A DNA stretch of 7,591 nucleotides from an uncultured Bacilli bacterium. Lineage in GTDB: Bacteria > Bacillota_I > Bacilli_A > RF39 > UBA660. A program made the translations under genes and the position numbers. Under the pieces are notes generated by a model. That model searched no databases. It saw only the letters and a program-made list of their open reading frames with translations, and was not told the DNA's origin. The stretch lies in contig CAKOXI010000039.1 in NCBI GenBank assembly GCA_934130045.1, forward strand, positions 1-7,591, written 5' to 3'. Of this stretch, positions 1 to 5,836 are shown piece after piece. The stretch's first letter is position 1. Every line of letters starts with the position of its first letter.

Positions 1-448
1 CACTTACCCTAATTGTTTTGATACGTTCTAATAATTCATCAAAATATTTTGTATCATATTTATTTCCATTTAAAAAACGTTCATCATTTAATGCAAAACC
101 CTTTGTCATATACTCTTTTAAAATTTTTGTAGCCCATATCCTAAATTCCGTTGCTTTTTTCGAATTAATTCTATACCCAACAGCGATTATGGCATCCAAA
201 TTATAAACTTCAGTATTATATTTTTTACCATCTTTAGCAGTTATTTCCATTTTGGAAACAACTGATTTTTTTTCTAATTCATTTTCTTCAAATATATTTT
301 TTAAATGTTTCGATATCGCCGGAACACCTACTTTGAATACCTTAGACATTCCTTTTTGCGATAACCATAATGTTTCATCTTTATAAATGGCATCTACTAT
401 AATATTACCTTCATTATTTTTATATATAATTAATTTATTATCTTCCAT
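1..448 (-). CDS. rhuM: RhuM-family protein, N-terminal part (runs off left edge)
   Basis: The reading frame is open from the ATG at 448 to the window edge (149 codons, no stop), so only the N-terminal part is present; family members are usually a little over 300 aa. The protein begins MEDNKLIIYKNNEGNIIVDA. Family-typical stretches are ETLWLSQKGMSKVF (25-38), ISKHLKNIFEENELE (45-59), YNLDAIIAVGYRINSKKATE (82-101) and FRIWATKILKEYMTKGFALN (102-121). Residues about 29-53 look like a helix-turn-helix, which is inference. The start is set by AAGGAGAG at 455-462, seven bases before the ATG. RhuM was named from a Salmonella pathogenicity island; its biochemical role is not established, and homologues are common in accessory islands and near restriction or toxin genes. 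The ATG lies inside the tail of a broken upstream reading frame (438-635), suggesting former translational coupling. Family assignment is from recognised sequence. Confidence 0.85.
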   Translation of the reverse strand, partial: MEDNKLIIYKNNEGNIIVDAIYKDETLWLSQKGMSKVFKVGVPAISKHLKNIFEENELEKKSVVSKMEITAKDGKKYNTEVYNLDAIIAVGYRINSKKATEFRIWATKILKEYMTKGFALNDERFLNGNKYDTKYFDELLERIKTIRVS

Positions 449-635
449 CAATACTCTCCTTTAGTTTTTCATAACTCCTGCGCATTAATTTTTTAGCATT
501 TTTCAAGAAAAAATATGCTTAAAATGTAAAAAGAGATTTTATTTTTTCCTTTATTTTCAAAGGTTTAATAATGTTTTTTCATAACTTTCCATATATCAGT
601 TGATATTTGTTTTATTTTCCATAATATTTATTCAT
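438..635 (-). pseudogene. Decayed small ORF just upstream of rhuM
   Basis: A textbook ribosome binding site (TAAAGGAGAT, 641-650) sits six bases before an ATG at 635, but the frame reads only MNKYYGK before TAA at 612-614. One base shift restores KIKQISTDIWKVMKKHY, which is also stopped by TAA. In the last part, a frame reading AYFFLKNAKKLMRRSYEKLK then ESIDGR ends at TAA 438-440, overlapping the rhuM start by 11 bases. A strong RBS on a 7-codon ORF, protein-like pieces in two frames, and a tail overlapping the next gene suggest a small coupled gene wrecked by indels. The opening (M-x-K-Y-Y ... ISTDIWK-MKK) recalls small uncharacterised clostridial proteins of about 80-100 aa, but this is memory-based. 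Alternatively, the RBS-ATG could drive a short leader peptide. The AT-rich hairpin at 491-524 lies inside it. Confidence 0.35.
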
Positions 636-747
636 ACAAAATCTCCTTTAATTTAATGTTAAGCTTCAAAAATGTATTTAAATATATAGTTAAACTAATT
701 ATAAATATTTACAAAGAACCCCTATAACATTACTTTCATTTTCTGTT

Positions 748-921
748 TCAAATAATACCTTTTTCATCTTTTATTTTCTCTTTTTGTTCCATATCTATTA
801 TCCATTTTATATCCTCTATTGATTTATCAATATTAAATATACCATTACCCACTGAATAATACACTGGATATATATTGATTAATATTAATCTTTTATTTTC
901 AAAAATAATTTCTAATAATTT
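748..921 (-). pseudogene. Orphan reading-frame fragment after qng1
   Basis: A 57-codon frame opens right after an in-frame TAA at 922-924, inside the end of the qng1 gene, and runs to TGA at 748-750. It has no ATG; the first GTG has no ribosome binding site. The residues look coding rather than random, for example ENKRLILINIYPVYYSVGNG then IFNIDKSIEDIKWIIDMEQK. A second 22-codon ORF (699-767, MKKVLFETENESNVIGVLCK then YL) overlaps its end in another frame and could be part of the same broken gene. I do not recognise either piece. Both lie in the 463-bp gap between qng1 and rhuM (449-911), which otherwise holds only the broken ORF at 438-635. Chance ORFs cannot be excluded in sequence this AT-rich. 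Confidence 0.22.
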
Positions 922-1841
922 TTATTTTTACACAAATGATATGGTTTTACTATATCTTTAACATTCTTAGAAGCTAAGAATAAATAATCATTTATATCAA
1001 TAAAACAAGTGTTTTTTAATTTTGAGTTAATATAACTAATAACTTCAATCATATTTGCCCTTATTTCTACTTCATACATTGAATTTTCATCTATTAATTG
1101 CTTATTATCTACTATTTTAGATAATTCAGAATCAAACTCTATTATCCCAAGTGCCCTTAAAGTTTGTGGTATTTTATAATCTGCACATCCTACCAAATGA
1201 CTATAATCAACTTTCGTACCATTAATAAGTTCTTTTATATGTAAAATATCAGAAGTTAATAATTGAGCTAATTTATAAAAATATATTTTTTGATTATTGT
1301 ATTCTCTTACATCGGAAAAGGCATTAAAATTATTAATAATAATATCAAACAATTCATCATCATTATTAATATTCTTAATATAATTATAAAAATTACCATT
1401 CATTTTTTTATTAACTATATCACATATTGAAACAACAGTATCGTATCTTTCCTTTAAAAATGGAATATCAACATTACCTCTTAATATGTCAGAAAACTCT
1501 TTAAATGAAACATTTGAAAAATCAACTTTATCAACTTTCCTTACATAAGTTAATAAGGCATATAATAAAGCATCACAACCATCCTTTTTCCCATCTAATG
1601 TCTCTATTGTCCATTTAGGTTGCCCCCAAAAGCAATAATCTATTGAGTCAAATATCAACATAAAATTAATTATTTTATCAATATCCATATCAAATAAATT
1701 ATATGGGTTACTACTAAGCCAAAATTTTAAATTTCTTAAATCAATATTTTTTATATATTCGTCTAATACATCATAATTGATTGATACATATTTACTGTTT
1801 TTTGCAACATAATTACATGATTCTTTTATTTTTTCTAACAT
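912..1841 (-). CDS. Queuosine salvage protein, Qng1/DUF2419 family
   Basis: A 309-aa protein, full length for the family. Recognisable blocks are CFWGQPKW (70-77), YFYKLAQLLTSDI (187-199), GCADYKIPQTLRALGI (218-233), EVEIRANMIEVI (257-268) and the C-terminal PYHLCKNKNY, matching the PYHxxxxxxY ending of eukaryotic members. Known family role: hydrolysis of queuosine 5'-monophosphate (or the nucleoside) to free the base queuine so that it can be used again to modify position 34 of GUN-anticodon tRNAs. It acts in the cytosol. No queuosine transport or synthesis gene lies in the window, so the salvage partner must be elsewhere. The ATG at 1841 is preceded by AGGAAGTGG (1846-1854). It is transcribed alone from the consensus promoter at 1964-1992, with a leader of about 115 nt. 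No lesion is visible. Activity on a specific substrate is inferred from family. Confidence 0.88.
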   Translation of the reverse strand: MLEKIKESCNYVAKNSKYVSINYDVLDEYIKNIDLRNLKFWLSSNPYNLFDMDIDKIINFMLIFDSIDYCFWGQPKWTIETLDGKKDGCDALLYALLTYVRKVDKVDFSNVSFKEFSDILRGNVDIPFLKERYDTVVSICDIVNKKMNGNFYNYIKNINNDDELFDIIINNFNAFSDVREYNNQKIYFYKLAQLLTSDILHIKELINGTKVDYSHLVGCADYKIPQTLRALGIIEFDSELSKIVDNKQLIDENSMYEVEIRANMIEVISYINSKLKNTCFIDINDYLFLASKNVKDIVKPYHLCKNKNY

Positions 1842-1957
1842 ATTACCACTTCCTATATTAATTAAATAATATTCTATATTGTTTGTTACTAAATGAATAT
1901 TTTTAATTACACATTCATATCGCTTAATACTAACTTTATAAAAGTTTTCCTAATTCA
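1842..1957 (-). promoter_or_regulatory. Long 5' leader of the qng1-like gene
   Basis: If transcription starts about seven bases after the -10 box at 1964-1969, the leader is about 115 nt. It contains a perfect 6-bp hairpin (AACTTT/AAAGTT, 1932-1946, 3-nt loop) and an ATGAAT/ATTCAT inverted repeat (1893-1918). I looked for a preQ1-type riboswitch, which would suit the gene, and did not see its short C-rich/A-rich signature. Whether the leader regulates anything is open. Confidence 0.3.
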
Positions 1958-1963
1958 ACTATG

Positions 1964-1992
1964 ATTATATCATTTATGTTTTAATACGTAAA
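1964..1992 (-). promoter_or_regulatory. Sigma-A promoter of the qng1-like gene
   Basis: Read on the minus strand, -35 TTTACG (1987-1992), a 17-nt spacer (1970-1986) and -10 TATAAT (1964-1969) preceded by TGA, giving an extended -10 (TGN-TATAAT). The perfect -10 and ideal spacing make this one of the two best promoters in the window. The other (4516-4544) has the same -35, -10, spacer length and nearly the same spacer bases. Confidence 0.72.
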
Positions 1993-2002
1993 TAATCAAA
2001 AA
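1964..2002 (-). repeat. 39-bp promoter repeat, copy A
   Basis: Matches 4516-4554 in the same orientation over 39 bases with two differences (G/A at 1978 versus 4530 and C/T at 1997 versus 4549). The identity covers the spacer and the bases upstream of the -35, and ends abruptly just after the -10. Confidence 0.85.
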
Positions 2003-2340
2003 TTTTTATAAATTTAAATATTTCGATTTTAACTACATTTACTATCTTTTATCATTAATTAATGAATCACTAATCTATATTTTTTTTATCGTTAGTAGCT
2101 TTTTCATAGTAATTGAAATTATTTTTTTTCTTAATACAAATCGCTAAATTATGTTACACAAAGCAAGGCTGTTGATTATTTAAAAGCAGAAAAATTTTTT
2201 CACAATTTCTGATTTCTTTATATAACACTTTATTTTTAACAAAATACAAATTATAAAGATAAAATTGTAAATATAAACAACAACTAAATTTATATTAAAT
2301 TATCAGAAATAATTATATATATCAGCCTTATACAATTTAA
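2003..2340. other. AT-rich gap with no gene I can support
   Basis: This stretch separates the stop of the DUF3419 gene from the qng1 promoter. It shows only short frames without start signals. A weak imperfect hairpin around 2190-2215 (CAGAAA ... TTTCTG on the minus strand) lacks a proper T-run, so I do not call a terminator. A locally less AT-rich patch at 2155-2195 gives short protein-like strings on both strands, with nothing recognisable. Confidence 0.5.
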
Positions 2341-3276
2341 CTATTTCTTATATACTAAAATAGAATCTTTTATATTTTCATCTTTAAGCTTTATTCCCTT
2401 AACCCCTGGAAATGTAATAATTTTTGTTTTATATTCTTTAAGTAAACCTAAAGTTTTTTTCAAATCATAAATTGGACACCAATCAATTTGGTATTTTGTA
2501 TTTTCGGTTGTTTCATATAAATAACTTATTAATAATTTACCATTAGCTGTTAACAATTGACTAAATTTGTCCACCATTATTTTTACAGAATTTCTCGAAA
2601 TATATGTTCCTATATTTGATAACCAAATATTATCATATAAACAATTTATATTTTCTTTAAAAATATTGCCTATTATAAAATTAGGATATACCGTTTTTAA
2701 TTTTGTTTTTAAAGTCTCAAACGAAGTATTTTCTAAATATGGATTAATTTTTTCGATAACTGCTGTTCTATCCTCATCTAACATAAATAGTTTATTTCTA
2801 ACCTGCTCTCCATTATATATATTTAGTATACTATCCCAAAACAAGTATGATTCATAATCTAATAATTTCAGTGTCAATTTTATTTGTTCATAATATTCTT
2901 TATCAAAAACAAATTTATTTTCCTTAAATACTTTAGGATAATCCTTATACCTAAAGAATCTTAAAAATTCTTCCTTAGATAATTCAATGACTCCTGCTGC
3001 TTTTAAATTATAATAATACTTTGTAAAAGGATTTATATCTATAATTGTTATTTTTTTGCAACCATTTAATATAGCATTAAAAACTTGATCGCCAGATGAA
3101 CCTACAGTTAGTAAACTTTTATCTTTTAAATTAAAATTTTCAATATATCCAGATATATTCTCTGTGGTAAAAGGATATATTTTTAAAAAACCTTTATAAT
3201 ATGATTCATCACATATTATTTCATCATTGCATATTTTTATTGCACTTTCTAATATATTTTCAAAATAATTAACCAT
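2341..3276 (-). CDS. SAM-dependent enzyme of DUF3419 type
   Basis: A 311-aa intact protein with a Rossmann-type SAM-binding core. LLTVGSSGDQVFNAIL (55-70) matches motif I with the GSSGDQ signature typical of DUF3419/BtaA-like proteins. ITIIDINPFTKYYYNLKAAG (76-95) supplies the acidic ribose-binding residue and the DINPFQKY-like block of that family. YDNIWLSNIGTY (214-225) is the motif IV region. Known relatives include 3-amino-3-carboxypropyl transferases for betaine lipids and uncharacterised methyltransferases. This short version lacks the fused methyltransferase part of BtaAB-like proteins, so the substrate and even the group transferred are unknown. No signal peptide or membrane segment is visible. 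The start is firm: AAAAGGAGAA (3281-3290) precedes the ATG. It stands alone, with gaps above 300 bp on either side, between two copies of the 39-bp promoter repeat. Confidence 0.75.
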   Translation of the reverse strand: MVNYFENILESAIKICNDEIICDESYYKGFLKIYPFTTENISGYIENFNLKDKSLLTVGSSGDQVFNAILNGCKKITIIDINPFTKYYYNLKAAGVIELSKEEFLRFFRYKDYPKVFKENKFVFDKEYYEQIKLTLKLLDYESYLFWDSILNIYNGEQVRNKLFMLDEDRTAVIEKINPYLENTSFETLKTKLKTVYPNFIIGNIFKENINCLYDNIWLSNIGTYISRNSVKIMVDKFSQLLTANGKLLISYLYETTENTKYQIDWCPIYDLKKTLGLLKEYKTKIITFPGVKGIKLKDENIKDSILVYKK

Positions 3277-3436
3277 AATATTCTCCTTTTATTTAATCTC
3301 TATATATTTTTCAAATTATCATTTATGAAAAGTAAATTTAGTGTTATATTTCCAAAAAGACAAAATAAATATCAGTTGTTAGTTACAACTATTTATCAAT
3401 TTCATTTATATTTCCTAAACATTAACTACAATAATT

Positions 3437-3464
3437 TTTTTAATCTAATCATACTAAAAGTCAA
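3437..3464 (-). promoter_or_regulatory. Possible promoter of the DUF3419 gene
   Basis: Minus-strand TTGACT (3459-3464), a 16-nt spacer and TAAAAA (3437-3442). The -35 is good (5 of 6) and the -10 only fair (4 of 6). It would give a leader of about 155 nt that includes the inverted repeat at 3374-3390. AT-rich DNA offers many such matches. Confidence 0.3.
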
Positions 3465-3587
3465 TCAATAGTGAGTTTGTTATTAATTTAAATTATTAAT
3501 TACTTTCCTCAATATTATGTGTCTAAATTAACTAATTACCTATTTTCATTGATTAATAATTTTATAAGAACTATTTAATATATTTAA

Positions 3588-3611
3588 TTTGTATTAATAA
3601 TAAAATACAAA
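3588..3611 (-). terminator. Possible weak terminator after the peptidase remnant
   Basis: A perfect 8-bp inverted repeat (TTTGTATT/AATACAAA, 8-nt loop) lies 19 bp past the last stop (3630-3632) of the peptidase remnant. The stem holds a single G-C pair, and the following minus-strand bases (TTAAATATATT) are only loosely T-rich. A structural boundary is plausible but weak. Confidence 0.25.
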
Positions 3612-3629
3612 CTTTTAATTTTTTATTTA

Positions 3630-4489
3630 TTACTTTTTTAATTTGGAAAAATATTCCAAATTTTCACTCTTTAACTGAGTAGCAGAAAAATCTATATAAG
3701 ATGACTTAATTAACATTTTATTTTTCTCATAAAATTATCTAAATAAATGATGATATTCTTTATATATGTCAGTTGTTACTTCATCCATTATATTATCTTC
3801 CAATATATTATCTGTACATTTTTTCTTAAAAATATTATAAATTTCTAAAGCAATCATATCATTTATAATTTCATTATAATATTTATTTTCTTCACTTTCA
3901 TAATCAAAACCACACTTAACTGTAGTTTTGCCATTCTTAATAACAAATTCAGAACTTATAGCATGATTTATTTCATGAAATAAAGTCATATCATCGACAG
4001 AAAATATAGGCAATGCAACAATTCTTTTAATTCTATCATTAATGGGAATATTAAATTCGCATGGAAATTGATTTTCATCATCTCTTAATGCTATACCTAT
4101 ACAATATGTTAATAATTCTTTATCCGCTAAAAGTTTTTCATCAGAAGAACCAACTATTTTATTTATACCCAATCATAAACATTATGAATTGTTACCTTCT
4201 GTCTATAAAAATTATTTGTAACTAAATGAATTATATAAGGAATAGCAAATAATATTTTTTTTAACTTACCATCAACACTATTTTTTAAACTATCAACAAT
4301 ATAAAATATTGTAAAATCCTTAATATAATACAAGAAACTAATATCATTAAACCTAGTAGTTATTATATTTCTATAATTTTCCCCATAAAACTCAATAAAT
4401 GATTCCAAAATTAAATCTTTATGATCTGTTATTCTATTTGTAATTTTTTCAGTATATTCTTTTTTTATATTATCAATTTCTATACCCAT
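3630..4489 (-). pseudogene. HExxH metallopeptidase-like gene, frameshifted
   Basis: Part 1 (4489-4163) reads 108 aa from an ATG with GGGAG at 4498-4502. Part 2 (4172-3735, 145 codons) lies in another frame and follows a TGA (4173-4175) directly. Its only early start is a TTG without an RBS, so it is unlikely to be a gene on its own. Adding one G to the GGG at 4168-4170 joins them as ...NVYDW-GINKIVGSSDEK.... Part 2 carries TLFHEINHAI (HEINH at 66-70) and, 31 residues after the second His, an E in YNEIINDMIALEI: the HExxH...E layout of gluzincin zinc peptidases. After the TAA at 3735-3737 the same frame continues for 34 codons (FYEKNKMLIKSSYIDFSATQ, then LKSENLEYFSKLKK) to TAA 3630-3632, hinting at a nonsense mutation. 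Repaired length is about 286 aa, cytosolic, with no signal peptide. I do not recognise the family. Programmed frameshifting or a sequencing error are alternatives. Confidence 0.7.
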
Positions 4490-4515
4490 TAAAATCTCTC
4501 CCTTTGTTGCGTTAT

Positions 4516-4544
4516 ATTATATCATTTATATTTTAATACGTAAA
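4516..4544 (-). promoter_or_regulatory. Sigma-A promoter of the peptidase remnant
   Basis: Minus-strand -35 TTTACG (4539-4544), 17-nt spacer, -10 TATAAT (4516-4521) with an upstream TGA giving an extended -10. The predicted start falls about 20 bases before the ATG at 4489, leaving just room for the RBS. The promoter is intact although its gene is broken. Confidence 0.75.
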
Positions 4545-4554
4545 TAATTAAAAA
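4516..4554 (-). repeat. 39-bp promoter repeat, copy B
   Basis: Same-orientation partner of 1964-2002, 37 of 39 bases identical. The two copies bracket about 2.5 kb holding the DUF3419 gene and the peptidase remnant. Confidence 0.85.
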
Positions 4555-4664
4555 CAATGACACAAAATAAGGGAATTACCCTTCTCATTTAACAAAATTA
4601 CATATAATATATGATATTTTTTCGCACCGTATCTATCAACATTTATTAATAAATCATAATTATT
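4548..4664 (-). pseudogene. Possible gene-tail fragment upstream of the peptidase promoter
   Basis: A 38-codon frame follows a TAA (4665-4667) and ends at TAA 4548-4550, next to the -35 box. It reads NNYDLLINVDRYGAKKYHIL then YVILLNEKGNSLILCHCF. It has no start codon or RBS. It contains an AAGGG/CCCTT hairpin (4569-4583) that could instead be a weak terminator stem. Gene-like composition is the only support; it may be chance. Confidence 0.2.
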
Positions 4665-4733
4665 TTAATGTGTTCATTCTCTATTTATATAAAATTTATA
4701 ATACTTTTGTTTTTCCTTGTTTATTTTATTAAT

Positions 4734-4912
4734 TTATTTTAAGGCATTTGTCCCACTTAAATCATAATATTTAACCGACCTTTTAATCTTATTACCATCC
4801 TCACTATACAAATAAATATTTAATCAACAATATTATAAATTGAATTAATTAACGCACTAATAACACATGATAATACAAAAAATAATATAAATTTGTTAAT
4901 TAATTTTTTCAT
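4734..4912 (-). pseudogene. Small membrane or secreted protein, frameshifted
   Basis: From ATG 4912 the frame gives 30 aa (MKKLINKFILFFVLSCVISA then LINSIYNIVD) and stops at TAA 4820-4822. The basic start and hydrophobic run at about 7-23 look like a signal peptide or membrane anchor; the Cys at 16 is only a poor lipobox (VLSC). A one-base insertion in the TT of GTTGATTAAAT (about 4822-4823) would continue as LNIYLYSEDGNKIKRSVKYY then DLSGTNALK, to TAA 4734-4736. That gives a coherent 59-aa protein: hydrophobic N-terminus, charged C-terminus. The RBS is weak (GAAAGTAG-like), and the gene starts 22 bases after the T-run of the terminator at 4934-4967, so its expression would rely on readthrough. 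I do not recognise it. The 30-aa form might also be the real product. Confidence 0.45.
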
Positions 4913-4933
4913 ATTTTTCTACTTTCTTTCTAC

Positions 4934-4967
4934 AAAAAAAAACATAGATTCATTTTGAAAATATGTT
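4934..4967 (-). terminator. Intrinsic terminator of the envelope operon
   Basis: On the minus strand AACATA (4962-4967) pairs with TATGTT (4941-4946). Three inner pairs (TTC/GAA) close a small loop, and a run of nine Ts (4942-4934) follows. It lies about 40 bp after the stop of the DUF4097 gene. Confidence 0.55.
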
Positions 4968-5005
4968 ATTTTACCTTTGCTTATTAATTGTAGCATAAAA
5001 AAATT

Positions 5006-5836
5006 TTATTTAGTTTCAATATTTATATTTCCAACACCACCACTTATTTTAATACAATTTTCTCCATTTCCAATAATAGTGTCGTCTAATATTTTATCAT
5101 CATTAAAAGTTATTTTACCAAGTCCCTTATTAACGTTAATTTTATAGTTATCAGCATCTAAACTTAGGTATAAGTTAAGATCTCCAACACCTGTATTTAT
5201 ATTACTATTTCCAGTAATATCAGATTTAATTTTAGTATTTCCTACACCTAAATCTAAATCAACATTTGCAATTTCACCAGAATTTATATTTATATTTCCA
5301 GCTCCTCCATTTATTTTTGATTCTTCAGATACAATTAATTTATCTATTGCTACATTTCCAGCACCTAAATCTAAATATAGATTTTTGGTATTTAACTGTT
5401 CAATAAAAACTGTTCCAGCACCAATATTTATTTTTACCTCATCAATTTGTTTCATATTTTCTGGTATACATATAATAAGTTCTCCAATATCTATTTTTCC
5501 CAAAAACCAATTTGCCACTTTATCTTCTTTTATTTTAATAGCTCCATTTTCATTTGAATACTTTATGTTTGAATTATTTGTTTTTACTTCAAATTTATCA
5601 CCGGTTTTAATTTGTAAATTTGAAGATTTTATATCTAAGTTTAATGACAAAAATTCTTCTACATCATTTGATATTGTAACCATATTTTCTAATAATAAAT
5701 TTTCTTTAAAATTAATAATACCAATTGCATTTAACAATCTATAACCTGCTGATAAAACTATCGATATAATTGTAATAATTAAAAAGATTCCAAATGCAAC
5801 CGCGCAATATTTTATTATTTTTTGAGCAGTTGTCAT
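5006..5836 (-). CDS. DUF4097 toastrack envelope protein, membrane-anchored
   Basis: A 276-aa protein with a short basic start, one membrane helix (about 11-32) and a long extracellular repeat domain. From residue 139, G-A/V/L-G turns recur at 139, 158, 178, 197, 216, 238 and 267, mostly 19-20 residues apart, each followed by a short strand such as NVAI, NINI, TKI or LNLYL. This is the right-handed beta-stack of DUF4097 / 'toastrack' proteins. The family is known from envelope-stress (Lia/Psp-like) modules, where such proteins sit with LiaF- or PspC-type membrane partners; direct function is unproven. Its ATG overlaps the stop of the upstream LiaF-like gene (ATGA, 5833-5836), and its RBS (GGAGGTG) lies inside that gene's last codons, so the two are translationally coupled. 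It ends before the terminator at 4934-4967. No catalytic motif is visible; an adhesin label would be over-interpretation. Confidence 0.82.
   Translation of the reverse strand: MTTAQKIIKYCAVAFGIFLIITIISIVLSAGYRLLNAIGIINFKENLLLENMVTISNDVEEFLSLNLDIKSSNLQIKTGDKFEVKTNNSNIKYSNENGAIKIKEDKVANWFLGKIDIGELIICIPENMKQIDEVKINIGAGTVFIEQLNTKNLYLDLGAGNVAIDKLIVSEESKINGGAGNININSGEIANVDLDLGVGNTKIKSDITGNSNINTGVGDLNLYLSLDADNYKINVNKGLGKITFNDDKILDDTIIGNGENCIKISGGVGNINIETK

Larger units (their letters stand above)
3277..3629. other. AT-rich gap upstream of the DUF3419 gene
   Basis: No gene is visible. It contains the RBS of the DUF3419 gene, a perfect AGTTGT-TAGTT-ACAACT inverted repeat (3374-3390) that could be a protein-binding site, a possible promoter at 3437-3464, and an 8-bp hairpin at 3588-3611. 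Confidence 0.45.

Noticed and set aside
18..206. 62-codon plus-strand ORF at the left edge.
   Set aside because: Antisense of the RhuM-family reading frame.
491..524. Imperfect AT-rich hairpin considered as a terminator or attenuator ahead of rhuM.
   Set aside because: Bulged, almost no G-C pairs, and it lies inside the broken ORF; likely compositional.
2130..2310. Short protein-like strings on both strands (VTQSKAVDYLKAEKFF on plus, YKEIRNCEKIFLLL on minus).
   Set aside because: No start codon with RBS on either strand, mutually antisense, and nothing recognisable; probably chance in a slightly less AT-rich patch.
2567..2857. 96-codon plus-strand ORF opposite the DUF3419 gene.
   Set aside because: Antisense shadow of a clearly coding minus-strand frame; Phe/Ile/Ser-rich, no RBS.
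3640..3662. Perfect 9-bp hairpin AATTTGGAA/TTCCAAATT, considered as a terminator.
   Set aside because: On the minus strand it is followed by A-rich, not T-rich, sequence, and it lies within the probable coding tail of the peptidase remnant.
4569..4583. AAGGG/CCCTT hairpin considered as an intrinsic terminator.
   Set aside because: Stem of only five pairs and an interrupted T-run (TTATTTTGTG); far from any upstream intact stop codon.
5385..5744. 119-codon plus-strand ORF opposite the DUF4097 gene.
   Set aside because: Antisense of the repeat-bearing gene; hydrophobicity reflects complement of Asn/Lys codons.
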